A stretch of 64,000 nt of DNA from Haloarcula sp. CBA1127 (GCF_001485575.1 NZ_BCNB01000009.1:52843-116842); one strand, 5' to 3'; counted from the stretch's first letter, positions 52,253 through 60,763 are shown. Made by a program: numbers and translations. The notes: generated by a model not told the origin, from the sequence alone.

Positions 52253-53434
52253 TCACTGAGTTCGCTTGACTAACCGAATTGAAGAGGAGGCTGTAGGATA
52301 AACAAAATAATCCTCTTCAACCGCTGGAAGCAATGACTCTGCTACGCTAGGTGATAGGTCGTGTGTCTGTTTGAGTGTCCCATCCGCAATAGCGAGTTCG
52401 TAGAGTGATGATTTTGCAGTGATGAGATGCCCATTGAGGGCCTCAATACGATAGCCAGTTCCAACTTCGGTTCCATTTATAGACCATTGACGACTGCCTG
52501 ATGTAACATCATACGCATAAATGCCATTACCCCCGAGCGGCACAATCACAAGTCCTTGGGTGACGACTGGTTGACCAACGACATTGCCATCCCTGTCAAC
52601 AGTCGCCCGCCAGCGCTCTTCTCCAGTTGCCGTGTCAAACGCTGCAGTAAGTCCGTAGCGACCGACAAACACCGAGAGAGTACGATCTGATGAGAGTGCA
52701 ACAGCAGATACCAGCGAATCGCTTGTGATGTCAGTCTTCCATTGGACAGAGCCATCTGTTGGATCTAGCCCGTAAATACGACTTTTTTCACTTGGAATTG
52801 TATCCGTATCGCCCGCATCACTCACGATTAGCGTGCCATCCGCTAAATCCGGTTGACCACCCCACGAAGCCGTTCGTTTGTCCCATATACGGTCGCCGGA
52901 TGCGATGTCAAATGCAGTAAGCCGGGAACCCGATGAATAGTATAAGCGGCCCTGGGAGACAAGCGGCGTATTGATACCGAATCCAGTTATTTGCTCGCTG
53001 GTGGAAAACGTTATTTCACCAGTTTCAGTGTCAATGCCGAAGACACCAGCGGGACTACTGCCGTAGATTACTCCTTCAGCATATGTGAGCCCTCTACCGA
53101 CCTCATCTCCAACATCTACCGCGAACTCTTGCTGTCCAGTCTGCAGGTCAATCTTGTATAGATTGTGATCTTGACATCCAACGAAGACGTTCCCGTCACG
53201 AATCAACGGTTGGGTTGTTGGTGGGGCCGGAAACGACTGGGTCCACTCTTTAGCTGGTAGATCCGTTTGTGTCGCCGTGCCCTCTTTTGTGCCTGATTGA
53301 TCCACTTTCTCTGTTTCCTGTGATTGACTGCCCATCGTGGACCGCAGACATCCACTCACACTACCTGCTAAGACTGCCGTCAGCAGTTGCCTTCGTGTAG
53401 ATAGACCAGGCATGTTCGATCTAATATTTCCCAT
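52253..53434 (-). CDS. Tat-dependent lipoprotein with PQQ-type beta-propeller, related to the previous one
   Basis: Read from ATG 53434 (or 53413 at MPGLSTRRQ), this 393-residue protein has STRRQLLTAVLAGSVSGCLR, a Tat signal with lipobox Cys, a short charged spacer, and then propeller repeats (LYKIDLQTGQQEFAVDV, TAFDIASGDRIWDKR, YGLDPTDGSVQWKTD, AAFDTATGEERWRAT). It is a clear paralogue of the 51014 gene, though diverged. The stops of the two genes abut, so they share a terminator region. Confidence 0.8.
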   Translation of the reverse strand: MGNIRSNMPGLSTRRQLLTAVLAGSVSGCLRSTMGSQSQETEKVDQSGTKEGTATQTDLPAKEWTQSFPAPPTTQPLIRDGNVFVGCQDHNLYKIDLQTGQQEFAVDVGDEVGRGLTYAEGVIYGSSPAGVFGIDTETGEITFSTSEQITGFGINTPLVSQGRLYYSSGSRLTAFDIASGDRIWDKRTASWGGQPDLADGTLIVSDAGDTDTIPSEKSRIYGLDPTDGSVQWKTDITSDSLVSAVALSSDRTLSVFVGRYGLTAAFDTATGEERWRATVDRDGNVVGQPVVTQGLVIVPLGGNGIYAYDVTSGSRQWSINGTEVGTGYRIEALNGHLITAKSSLYELAIADGTLKQTHDLSPSVAESLLPAVEEDYFVYPTASSSIRLVKRTQ

Positions 53435-53638
53435 CTTTGTTGCTGCTTTAATATCAAGTGAATTCTATTATTTGAAAGTGACCCTTATACGAGAGTCCTT
53501 AGTGTCAGATGTGTGTTCTCAAGGTCAGCAGTCTATCCGTTCTAGCCTCAGAAAGAAACCATACCTACGACTGCTGGTGGCATTCGTCGTGGTATCACTG
53601 TTCTGCCCAATGGCTAACCGATTGCTATCTTGTTGGTC

Positions 53639-54157
53639 TCAGAGAATTGGTCCAGGGCGAAGGAACAGGAATATGACCACATTTAGCGCCAACCCGAACA
53701 GTGTGGTGACACTCCCCGCTGTCAGCATAAGTGCCCCTTCCCGGGTACTGTACTGTCGTCGAACTACATAGCCACAGATGAGGGCGATTGGACCAAGCAC
53801 GTATGGGGCAATAACAACAGCGAGTGTGGCAGTAAAGATTCCAGAAAAGAAAAGCAAGCCGTGGCGATTGTTCGCTTTTCCGTGTCGGAGACGGAACTGT
53901 GACAGGGCGTAGGCGGCACCCACAACCAAATTGAGTCCTGGAACGAGGGTCCCACCGATGACCGGCCACGAGAATGACCCAGCTTGTCGACTATCAATGG
54001 CTACAAGCGGCACCAAAAGAACTGAGGCTCCCCAACAGGCCCAGAGAAGATCCCGGGTAGATCCAAGGGTAAGCAAATACCCAAGCACAAGTCCAGCGAT
54101 CCAAAGCGACACAGTCACGGTAATTATTAAGGGTAATTTCCCAGCCTGACGAGTCAT
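53639..54157 (-). CDS. Multi-pass membrane protein
   Basis: From ATG 54157 (MTRQAGKLPL) this ~172-residue protein has about five hydrophobic helices (LIITVTVSLWIAGLVLGYLLTL, LLWACWGASVLLVPLVAI, FFSGIFTATLAVVIAPYVL). It is not recognised. It is divergent from the 54253 membrane gene. Confidence 0.68.
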   Translation of the reverse strand: MTRQAGKLPLIITVTVSLWIAGLVLGYLLTLGSTRDLLWACWGASVLLVPLVAIDSRQAGSFSWPVIGGTLVPGLNLVVGAAYALSQFRLRHGKANNRHGLLFFSGIFTATLAVVIAPYVLGPIALICGYVVRRQYSTREGALMLTAGSVTTLFGLALNVVIFLFLRPGPIL

Positions 54158-54252
54158 ACTCAACCAATATTATTGTCGATACTAAAAACAGACTATTCAA
54201 AAAGTACTATGAAACCAAAAGCTAAGTATCCCTGATAAAATAAGAGGCGTAT

Positions 54253-55044
54253 ATGCCTGTGAGAGGTGTGGGGGCAATACTACGCGGTGGATTTGATGCC
54301 ATCTTTCGCCCGCACAAATTTGTAGAATTTCAAACAGATTCGTATGGGGCTTCCCGACTTGGTGTAATCCGACAATTAGGCTCACTATTGGGAGTCTATG
54401 TCGTGAACCTTGCCGCATACGCGATCCCGCTCACCCTCGCTGGCATTGGTATTCAGTCCTCACAGCCTGCCCCAGAAAACTACGCCAGAATCGCTGGTTC
54501 ATATAGTATTGATCCAGTGGCCAGTTGGCAGTTGCTCATGGCGTTTATTCAGAATTCCTTGTTCATCTCGATAGCAACTGCAATCACGCTAGTGACGTTC
54601 CACGCGGGTGTTCTCATCGTTCGGGATTCGCAAGGTATTGTCCAGAGCATGCACACTGTCGTGTACACGACAAGTGCATACCTCGTTGCGACGTTCTCCG
54701 CTGTCTGGTATCTGACTAACCAAGCTGGCGTCAGTGGCGCACGCCAACTCATCAGGAACCTTCAGGCCGCGTTCGTCTATGCCATTATTGACGCACTCGG
54801 TGCAGGAGTGGAGCTTCCTGGTGGGCGGCCAGACTCTCTTGGCGTTACTACTATTTCGACCGAGGGCCAGTGGATTCTGGCGATCCTAACGCTAACGCTA
54901 CTATATTACCTCTTTTCACTGTATCTCGGCGCACGAATCAACCATCGGGCAACGCGGAGTAATGCGGCGATTACCGTCCTCGCTGTCGCCCTCTCACCGG
55001 TCGTCTACGTTACTGGGTCCATCATCGCATACATTATTTCCTAA
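54253..55044 (+). CDS. Yip1-like multi-pass membrane protein
   Basis: This 263-residue protein starts with an amphipathic VRGVGAILRGGFDAIFRPHKF segment and then five hydrophobic helices (LGVYVVNLAAYAIPLTLAGIG, FIQNSLFISIATAITLVTF, TTSAYLVATFSAVWYL, ILAILTLTLLYYLFSLYL, ITVLAVALSPVVYVTGSIIA). The pattern matches haloarchaeal Yip1-domain proteins. It is followed two bases later by a PH-like gene, so it is a likely operon. Confidence 0.65.
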   Translation: MPVRGVGAILRGGFDAIFRPHKFVEFQTDSYGASRLGVIRQLGSLLGVYVVNLAAYAIPLTLAGIGIQSSQPAPENYARIAGSYSIDPVASWQLLMAFIQNSLFISIATAITLVTFHAGVLIVRDSQGIVQSMHTVVYTTSAYLVATFSAVWYLTNQAGVSGARQLIRNLQAAFVYAIIDALGAGVELPGGRPDSLGVTTISTEGQWILAILTLTLLYYLFSLYLGARINHRATRSNAAITVLAVALSPVVYVTGSIIAYIIS

Positions 55045-55045
55045 C

Positions 55046-55570
55046 ATGTCACAACAAGACCAACAGACATCGAATGAATCGAATCAGTCGACTACCACAG
55101 GCCAATCAGATGATCACGAAAAAGTCATTCTCGAAACCAATCCGACGACCAAGCCAACGTTGATTCGACTGGCCGTCGTCTTACTCCTCAGTCTGGGTGT
55201 GGTTGGGTACCTCCAACTCAATCCAGAGGCACTTGGATCGCCAGATATCACAAATACGGCAGCACTCGTTGTCCTGTTGCTCGGACTTGTATTGACAGTC
55301 CGGTTTCTGGTCCGAACTATTATTCTCGTTAGGACAACCTATACTGTTACGAGCAGTCGCGTTGAACAAGAGTACGAGCTCCTGTTCCGTACCCACTCAA
55401 AGGGGATCCGATTCGATAAACTCCGGAGTCACGAACTGAACCAGAACCGTATCCAGTCGACCCTGGGGTACGGGACAATCTCGATGAACCGTGGGCTGGG
55501 TCCGCTTCGATTAGAGAACGTCGACGAGCCTGAGGCCGTCTACGAAACCATTAGAACGTGTGCCAAGTAA
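55046..55570 (+). CDS. Membrane-anchored PH-like (bPH2) domain protein
   Basis: From ATG 55046 the protein has 174 residues: a ~40-residue Gln/Ser/Thr-rich acidic start, two adjacent transmembrane helices (LIRLAVVLLLSLGVVGYL, TAALVVLLLGLVLTVRFLV), then a domain TYTVTSSRVEQEYELLFRTHSKGIRFDKL typical of bacterial/archaeal PH-like domains. It is coupled to the upstream Yip1-like gene. Confidence 0.7.
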   Translation: MSQQDQQTSNESNQSTTTGQSDDHEKVILETNPTTKPTLIRLAVVLLLSLGVVGYLQLNPEALGSPDITNTAALVVLLLGLVLTVRFLVRTIILVRTTYTVTSSRVEQEYELLFRTHSKGIRFDKLRSHELNQNRIQSTLGYGTISMNRGLGPLRLENVDEPEAVYETIRTCAK

Positions 55571-56087
55571 TCGGACTAGTCCTGTAAATCGCCTCGGGAT
55601 CAAGCTTTTCGGCGTCAGTATGCATGATTGCTCATAGCGTGGCCCATCTGATAGAGGCATGCCTGCCGGGGTAAAAGTGAAAGTGCCGGACTATGCCGGC
55701 ACCGAATGGGGATGGGGTGGGGGTGGGTACACAGACACCGAAAGGTGATTCAGGGTGGTGCCTGTGATTGGATTCGTCTCTTCTCGGCTATCAACCTTCT
55801 GGCCTACGTGTTAATCTTCGAATGATTCGTCATCACTATCGACGGTGTTCACCAGCTAACCAACACAAACACCCATTCGACCTGTATATTGGTTAAATTG
55901 CTACCACATCAGCGAGCAACAGCAGTGAAGACGTGTCTTCGATTTCTTCGGTCGAAATATCGTGTGTTTCGGGCCGATTGTCAGCACGTTTACCGAGGTT
56001 GAAACCGTCCACGGTGTAAATCACGCACGAACCGTCCTCAACGACCGCTACTACTCTTGCTCGGAGGCAAGAGTGAATAAGTGGGTT
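55571..56087. other. Intergenic stretch with hairpin and inverted pair
   Basis: gtgccgg/ccggcac (near 55681-55701) forms a stable hairpin, a likely terminator, followed by a G-rich ggggatggggtgggggt run that could form a G-quadruplex. taaccaa/ttggtta (55857-55863, 55889-55895) is another member of the ggttarc inverted-pair group. Confidence 0.5.
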
Positions 56088-56345
56088 CTATTCGTCGTCT
56101 TCCTCGGGCTGAATATCCCGAAGCCGGCCACCGATCTCCTGCTCGTACTCTTCCAAGAGCTTGTAGAACTCTGCAATCGTCTCCGCAGCAGTCTCACCCT
56201 TCGACTTGATGGTCACTCTGTCTTGATCGCGAGTGTCAGTGCCTCGATCCAACCGTGCTTCCATACTGCATCCAAAGTCCGTTCGTTCGACCTTTTCGAC
56301 TGAGTCTGGAGCCGTGTCTGGCTCTACATCTGGTTCACTTGACAT
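56088..56345 (-). CDS. Small acidic coiled-coil protein with leader element
   Basis: This 85-residue protein from ATG 56345 (MSSEPDVEPDTAPDSVEKVE...) has an acidic N-terminus and a helical C-terminus (TAAETIAEFYKLLEEYEQEIG). It is last in the minus-strand gene series. The leader element directly precedes it. Confidence 0.6.
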   Translation of the reverse strand: MSSEPDVEPDTAPDSVEKVERTDFGCSMEARLDRGTDTRDQDRVTIKSKGETAAETIAEFYKLLEEYEQEIGGRLRDIQPEEDDE

Positions 56346-56402
56346 GGGTCTTCTCGGGACGCTCTCACTGGAACGCCCCGCACCCGACTGGGGCACACAA
56401 AA
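56346..56402 (-). promoter_or_regulatory. Recurrent structured leader element, long class (copy 7)
   Basis: Minus strand TGTTTTGTGT, hairpin 1 GCCCC/GGGGC with an AGTCGGGTGC loop, second hairpin CGTTC/GAGCG, then ATG. Confidence 0.65.
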
Positions 56403-56408
56403 CAGCCG

Positions 56409-57257
56409 TCAATCGCTGCCCTCGAACGCATCCAGACTGGCCTGCTCACTTGGGACAGACGTCGCAACAGGAGATGCTTGGTCTTCCGCGCCCGTGTCTG
56501 TCCTCTGCGTTGGACTGGGCTGGTTCTCCGCCTCGACCGTATTCTCGAAGGCGTCGGTCACCCACTCGTGAAGCTCTTCGACCTCCTCGTCGTCTAGCTC
56601 GCGAACGCTCCCACCCAGCGAAGAGTACGAGGTCTGCCACGCTCGCTGGAACTCAACAGTCAGTGAGTCGCCCTGGATAACGTAGGCACCCAGATTCAGG
56701 AAACAGCAGTTCAGCGCCGTCATTCGGGCACACAGTGGGTCCTTGTCTTGCCCGACAAACAGCGCGTCTGGCTGCTTTCGACCGGCGACCAGTAGCGTCC
56801 GACCGCTCCCACAGGCTGGGTCACAAACCGTCTCCCGGTCCTCGCTATCGCTCTCGTCTCCGACGCCGGCGATTCCAGCCATTGTCTCGCAAACAGAGTG
56901 GGGCGTGAAGTGTTGGCCGAACGCATCGCTGGACATTCCATACGCCTCGTAGACAGCACCCAGAACGTCAGCGTCAGTGGCCGCCATCCGTTCTTGGAGC
57001 TGGCCGAACGCCTTGGCGAAGGGGTCGACCGACCGCTGTCCTTCTGGATGGGCCATATCGCCGCGCTCGCGATAGTCGTCAACGATCTCCAGATACGGGT
57101 CGTCTCGGTCCTGCAGTGCGAACAGCACGAGGTTGACCCAGTCTCGGAAGACCGTGTGCGCGCTGTGCCCGCGCTGGCGAATTTCCTCAAGCGTTGCAAC
57201 AATCTCGTCGACGTCGATCTGTGGCGAGCCATGCTCTCTCAGCCACCAGAGAGGCAC
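56409..57257 (-). CDS. N6-adenine methylase-fold protein, possibly catalytically degenerate
   Basis: This 282-residue frame has the HsdM-type region FGQHFTPHSVCETMAGIAG, the SAM-binding motif I VCDPACGSGRTLLVAG (~residues 143-158) and FVGQDKDPLCARMTALNCCFLNLG. The catalytic motif IV (N/D-P-P-Y/F) is not visible after VIQGDSL, so methyl transfer is doubtful. The conserved ATG behind its leader (57232) is in another frame. The listed start is a GTG at 57257, which is the GTG of the TTTTGTG block itself. Either that GTG is used or a one-base lesion follows the original ATG. Confidence 0.66.
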   Translation of the reverse strand: MPLWWLREHGSPQIDVDEIVATLEEIRQRGHSAHTVFRDWVNLVLFALQDRDDPYLEIVDDYRERGDMAHPEGQRSVDPFAKAFGQLQERMAATDADVLGAVYEAYGMSSDAFGQHFTPHSVCETMAGIAGVGDESDSEDRETVCDPACGSGRTLLVAGRKQPDALFVGQDKDPLCARMTALNCCFLNLGAYVIQGDSLTVEFQRAWQTSYSSLGGSVRELDDEEVEELHEWVTDAFENTVEAENQPSPTQRTDTGAEDQASPVATSVPSEQASLDAFEGSD

Positions 57258-57262
57258 AAAAT
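57233..57262 (-). promoter_or_regulatory. Recurrent structured leader element, short class (copy 8)
   Basis: Minus strand ATTTTGTGC, stem CTCTCT/AGAGAG with an 8-base GGTGGCTG loop, then C and ATG. Confidence 0.65.
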
Positions 57263-57289
57263 CTGGCCTGCCGACAGTCGTGAATCTGG

Positions 57290-57562
57290 TCAGTTGTAGA
57301 ACTTATTCTCCCAGTCGCACCGGGCTTGAAGCTCTCGACGCCCACGATTGGTGATTATGTAGCCATTCGTCCGTCCGTCTTTCTTCTCTTTCTCGACGAG
57401 ACCTTTGTCGATGAGTGTATCCAGATTTGGATAAAGTCGGCCGTAATGAATCTTCTTCTCGTAATATTCTTCAATTTCGTCTTTGATTGCGACACCAGCG
57501 GGTTTGGATTTCCCAGCAACTACGAACAATAAGTCTCGTTGAAATGCTGTCAGGTCGTGCAT
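57290..57562 (-). CDS. PadR-family transcriptional regulator
   Basis: From ATG 57562 the protein has 90 residues (MHDLTAFQRDLLFVVAGKSKP...), with the PadR winged-helix order: an N-terminal helix, the EIEEYYEKKIHYGRLYPNLDTLIDKGLVEKEK core and a short wing (TNGYIITNRG). It is a local DNA-binding regulator. AT-rich tacaatattacatatatg just upstream is its likely promoter. Confidence 0.82.
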   Translation of the reverse strand: MHDLTAFQRDLLFVVAGKSKPAGVAIKDEIEEYYEKKIHYGRLYPNLDTLIDKGLVEKEKKDGRTNGYIITNRGRRELQARCDWENKFYN

Positions 57563-57615
57563 ATTCGCGGTTACAATATTACATATATGAGCATATTGGT
57601 ATGAGAGCGCCGTTT

Positions 57616-58056
57616 TCACTCCACGTCGTACAGGTCCTCAACCCCCCGTCGGTAGTAGTCCTGGCTGGAGTCTGGAACTGGATCAGCCTCCTCCAGATGC
57701 TTCGCGATGATGCTGGTAAACTGCTTGGGCGGCTTCCAACTGTCATCAATTTCGCGGGCCTCCAACTGCCTCATGACCGCATACTCACCGTCGGCGGTAA
57801 CGTACAGAACGCGGATCCCCGGCTTCTCGCTCAGCGGGCCTCTGAGTAGCTTCCCCGTTCGTGTATTGACCAGCCACTCAAGCAAGAGCCCAGCCCGACA
57901 CTGGATTGCGTACAGTTGCACCTCATCTTCTTCGGGAGATTCTGTGCGACCGTTGTCGGCCCACGACTGGGGCAGCGACCGATTCTCAGTTGCATCTTTC
58001 CAGCGCCACTTCAACTTTTTCGGCCCGGTAGTCCCTCGTCGGTATCCACTACTCAT
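57616..58056 (-). CDS. Hypothetical protein with leader element
   Basis: This 146-residue protein starts with a basic tail (MSSGYRRGTTGPKKLKWRW) and then has a beta-rich body (EVQLYAIQCRAGLLLEWLVNT, GIRVLYVTADGEYAVMRQLE). It is not recognised; a DNA/RNA-binding role is only a guess from the basic N-terminus. The leader precedes the ATG. Confidence 0.62.
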   Translation of the reverse strand: MSSGYRRGTTGPKKLKWRWKDATENRSLPQSWADNGRTESPEEDEVQLYAIQCRAGLLLEWLVNTRTGKLLRGPLSEKPGIRVLYVTADGEYAVMRQLEAREIDDSWKPPKQFTSIIAKHLEEADPVPDSSQDYYRRGVEDLYDVE

Positions 58057-58092
58057 TGTTGGATTCTCTCAGCCACTAGAGAAACACAAAAT
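58057..58092 (-). promoter_or_regulatory. Recurrent structured leader element, short class (copy 9)
   Basis: Minus strand ATTTTGTGT, stem TTCTCT/AGAGAA with an AGTGGCTG loop, then TCCAACA and ATG. Confidence 0.65.
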
Positions 58093-58162
58093 CCGCTCTG
58101 TATCGCCTCTATAGCAACTTTCTTGCTGTTTGAGGATATATGTGTTAGTACGAGGACTCATC

Positions 58163-58531
58163 ATGAAAACAGCCGAGTCCCCAACCGCGACTAGCGAGTG
58201 TTCGCCCCCAGATCAGTGGATATCCCGCCAGCCCAGCGGCACCCGTGATCTTGACTTCCAGCAGATCCGACAGCGTCGGTCAGCAACGTGGAACGCCGCC
58301 CTCGATGCCAGTGTCGACGTAACGAAGGGCGGTCGCCCGGACCTGTTTCTCGTCTCCGTCGACGGCGACTGTCCTGTGAACTGCTCGCTGGCCGAGCATC
58401 CTAACGGGACCCACGCCGGCTGGTGTAGCTGCGAAGTCTTCCAGGCGACGACTGTCTGCCCGCATCTCTGTGTTCTCCGCCAGCACGCTGCCCTCGGTGA
58501 TCTCGACCTACCGATGCGGGACCAGACCTGA
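58163..58531 (+). CDS. SWIM zinc-finger protein
   Basis: This 122-residue protein from ATG 58163 has a typical SWIM motif near residue 93: WCSCEVFQATTVCPHLCVL, with C-x-C...C-x-H metal ligands. SWIM domains occur in recombination- and nucleic-acid-binding proteins. It is the only plus-strand gene of this block and lacks the leader element. The longer frame from 58130 adds a hydrophobic stretch of doubtful status. Confidence 0.72.
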   Translation: MKTAESPTATSECSPPDQWISRQPSGTRDLDFQQIRQRRSATWNAALDASVDVTKGGRPDLFLVSVDGDCPVNCSLAEHPNGTHAGWCSCEVFQATTVCPHLCVLRQHAALGDLDLPMRDQT

Positions 58532-58539
58532 AGCACAGC

Positions 58540-58926
58540 TCAGTCGTCGCTCATCGAAACGTCGGCCAGCGGTCGGACATCAACGCGCCCAGTCCGATCG
58601 TGGTCAAGACACTGGCACAGTCGTTTCCGAACCGTCGCTTGCGAACACGGCTCGACGCCAACCCCTAACCGTGGGTCGTCTCGAATCTGGACATACGCGG
58701 CGTCGACGTCCAATGGCGTGTGCTCAACCCGGCACCAGATTGTCTTCGCTCCGGCTTGGTCTAGCTCGGTCACGTACCGAGCAGCCACGGCTTCATGCCG
58801 AAGTTCGACAAGGACTCGTTCGACAAACGATGCGACCTTCGTTGGCGACCGTAGCGCTGGGACCGACGCAAAAACACTCGAAGAGTCGTGCTGTGCCGCC
58901 GATTCGGGAGTATCTATAACTGACAT
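58540..58926 (-). CDS. Hypothetical protein with leader element
   Basis: This 128-residue protein has a Ser-rich start and an alpha/beta body (KVASFVERVLVELRHEAVAARY, AGAKTIWCRVEHTPLDVDAAY). It is not recognised. A long-class leader precedes the ATG. Confidence 0.6.
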   Translation of the reverse strand: MSVIDTPESAAQHDSSSVFASVPALRSPTKVASFVERVLVELRHEAVAARYVTELDQAGAKTIWCRVEHTPLDVDAAYVQIRDDPRLGVGVEPCSQATVRKRLCQCLDHDRTGRVDVRPLADVSMSDD

Positions 58927-58985
58927 ATGTCTCTCTCAGGACGTGCTTGCTGGCTCGCCCTGCACCCCGCCGGGGCACGCAAAAC
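58927..58985 (-). promoter_or_regulatory. Recurrent structured leader element, long class (copy 10)
   Basis: Minus strand GTTTTGCGT, hairpin 1 GCCC/GGGC (or CCCC/GGGG), second hairpin CGAGC/GCACG with one mismatch, then ATG. Confidence 0.55.
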
Positions 58986-59001
58986 AGGCCGTCGCGAGAA
59001 T

Positions 59002-59913
59002 TCATTCAACGATATGCTCCTCGATCTCCTGGAACCACTGCCGGGCCGTCGTAATATGCACATCCAGTGGCTCGCAGATCGTCGCCTGCGTGAGCCGGAT
59101 GTCTGACTCTTTCCCGGCGAGGTACAGAGCGCCGGCTGCGATACCGTCTGGTCGCCCGTTGATCTCGGTGGACTCGGTCGCCTGCTCTGCGAGTTCGAGC
59201 GCTCGCTGGCGAATATCCGGCGCAATGTCGAATGGAAGGTCCGAACAAATCCGCGCCACCCAGTCCACCGGGAGCGATACTGGGATCGGAAGGTCAAGTT
59301 CTGTCAGGAACGTTCGGTAGCAGTTCCATATGTGGGAGTCTGAACACCGGGCAACGTCGGCTACCGTCTCCATCGTCACGAGGCCATTGCATCGGCAGGC
59401 AGCGTATACAGCGGCCGCTGCACCGCCCTCAATCGACCGTCCGATCAGGAGGTCCTTGTCTTGGGCTTCCCTGAAGAACGTGGCTGCCTGCTCTTTCACC
59501 GCATTGCTCTCAGACAGCGCACTCGCGATGCGTCGGATTTCACCAAGCCCGTGAGCAAGATTCCGGTCGCGCTTGCTGGTGAACTTCGACCGGCCGTGGA
59601 GTCGTCGCTGACGAGCAAGCCGTCGACGCCGTCTCGGAGAGATGTCTGCACTATCGACGCTTCCGATGTTCGTCGACAGGCCTCGGTCGTGGCGAGTGAC
59701 CGTCCGAGGTGCGCCCGTCCGCTGCTGTTCCTCCTGATCGTACGTCCGCCACGATGGCCTGCGGTCGATCCGGTCTTGGTCGGTCACCAGGCCACAGTCC
59801 TTGCAGTTCGTTTCTCGCCCGCTGCTATCGAGTTCGCCGCCACACTCGGGACAGCTCGGCGTAGCCGTAGACAACGCTGTCTGGACAGTTTGTGAAGACA
59901 TATTTCGAGACAT
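59002..59913 (-). CDS. tfb: Transcription initiation factor IIB (TFB)
   Basis: This protein of about 303 residues begins MSRNMSSQ (ATG 59913; 59901 is an alternative). It has an N-terminal zinc ribbon (CPECGGEL...TNCKDCGLV, residues ~21-43), a B-finger-like linker (RRPSWRTYDQEEQQRTGAPRT), and two cyclin-like repeats (LGEIRRIASALSESNAVKEQA...AAVYAACRCNGLV and the one around IRQRALELAEQATES...IAAGALYLAGK). TFBs recruit RNA polymerase to TATA promoters. Plasmid-borne variants are common in haloarchaea and may serve a subset of promoters; here the first codons are shared with the 63430-63732 gene. Confidence 0.92.
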   Translation of the reverse strand: MSRNMSSQTVQTALSTATPSCPECGGELDSSGRETNCKDCGLVTDQDRIDRRPSWRTYDQEEQQRTGAPRTVTRHDRGLSTNIGSVDSADISPRRRRRLARQRRLHGRSKFTSKRDRNLAHGLGEIRRIASALSESNAVKEQAATFFREAQDKDLLIGRSIEGGAAAAVYAACRCNGLVTMETVADVARCSDSHIWNCYRTFLTELDLPIPVSLPVDWVARICSDLPFDIAPDIRQRALELAEQATESTEINGRPDGIAAGALYLAGKESDIRLTQATICEPLDVHITTARQWFQEIEEHIVE

Positions 59914-59942
59914 CCTCTCACCTGACCAGAGGGGCAGAAAAC
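59914..59942 (-). promoter_or_regulatory. Recurrent structured leader element, short class (copy 11)
   Basis: Minus strand GTTTTCTGC, stem CCTCT/AGAGG with a GGTCAGGTG loop running directly into the ATG (59913). Confidence 0.6.
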
Positions 59943-59958
59943 ACACTGCGGCGGCCGG

Positions 59959-60645
59959 TTAGGCGTCTGGCAGTTTTCCATCCGGGCGGGGGACTCGCTG
60001 GGCGTCGATCTCGATCTCGACCCGGCGACGGTGCTTGCATCGCTCGGCCTCATCGGGACAACTGCACGTCTCTTCGAGCACGTCGACCTCGTACCGGCTA
60101 TCCGACGCCGAATGGACCTCGTAGCGACCGGGCTTTGCAAGGAAGGAAACGTCGATATCTTCCTGCTTCGCTCGTTTCGTACGTGGTTCGTCCTCGGAGG
60201 TGACGGCCAAGGGGTCCTCGTTGGGGTCTGTGACACCGCCGTCGTCGAACCGGACCTGCATGACTCCACCGTCAGCGACCGCTTTCCGTGGTTCGCCGTC
60301 GACGTGTAGTCCAAACTGGTCGTCTAGGGCGTCGTCGTCCACCCACTGCGGGATGGGCCGCTCGCCGGTCGCGAAGGCGACTCGCTTCTGGTGCTTGCAC
60401 TCCTCGCCGGGGTTGAACTGTTTCCACTTGCACTCACAACTCCCTGTTCGAGTGTCGACAAGGTACTCTGAGCCAGACCCGGAGTTGACCAAGAAGAGGT
60501 CGTCGGCGTTTCGTGCCCGACCAATCGAGTCCAACACGGTCATCACTTCGGTCAGTGCCCGAACGGTCCGGTTGTTCGGGTCAGCCTTCTCCAGTTCGCT
60601 CTCGTTGATGCTGCTGGCGTCGCTACGGGATTCTGTAGTAGCCAT
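59959..60645 (-). CDS. Protein with two SWIM-like zinc fingers and leader element
   Basis: This 228-residue protein has two SWIM-like Cys/His clusters: GSCECKWKQFNPGEECKHQ (~residues 67-85) and ETCSCPDEAERCKHRRR (~193-209), separated by an acidic, mostly disordered region. It is likely a nucleic-acid-binding or adaptor protein. It lies beside a TFB and carries the long-class leader. Confidence 0.68.
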   Translation of the reverse strand: MATTESRSDASSINESELEKADPNNRTVRALTEVMTVLDSIGRARNADDLFLVNSGSGSEYLVDTRTGSCECKWKQFNPGEECKHQKRVAFATGERPIPQWVDDDALDDQFGLHVDGEPRKAVADGGVMQVRFDDGGVTDPNEDPLAVTSEDEPRTKRAKQEDIDVSFLAKPGRYEVHSASDSRYEVDVLEETCSCPDEAERCKHRRRVEIEIDAQRVPRPDGKLPDA

Positions 60646-60704
60646 GAATGACAGGCGGCACGCCCTCTGTGGGACGCCCCTCACCCCGCTGGGGCGCAGA
60701 AAAT
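60646..60704 (-). promoter_or_regulatory. Recurrent structured leader element, long class (copy 12)
   Basis: Minus strand ATTTTCTGC, hairpin 1 GCCCC/GGGGC with an AGCGGGGTGA loop, second hairpin GTCCC/GGGCG, then ATG. It is ~85% like copy 14 by eye. Confidence 0.65.
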
Positions 60705-60709
60705 TCGGG

Positions 60710-60740
60710 GAATAGAGTTTGTAGGAAGGTAACTCTATTC
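60710..60740. repeat. 10-bp inverted repeat gaatagagtt / aactctattc
   Basis: Perfect arms with an 11-base loop directly after the leader's TTTT side (minus) and before the small plus-strand frame. It is a possible bidirectional terminator or operator. Confidence 0.5.
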
Positions 60741-60741
60741 T

Positions 60742-60758
60742 CTGACAGGAGGTGTCAG
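60742..60758 (+). promoter_or_regulatory. Shine-Dalgarno presented in a hairpin loop
   Basis: ctgaca-ggagg-tgtcag puts a perfect ribosome-binding pentamer in the loop of a 6-bp stem, with the ATG of a 39-codon frame six bases after the stem. Its strength and position would make it a translation-control structure. Confidence 0.5.
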
Positions 60759-60763
60759 TACTG

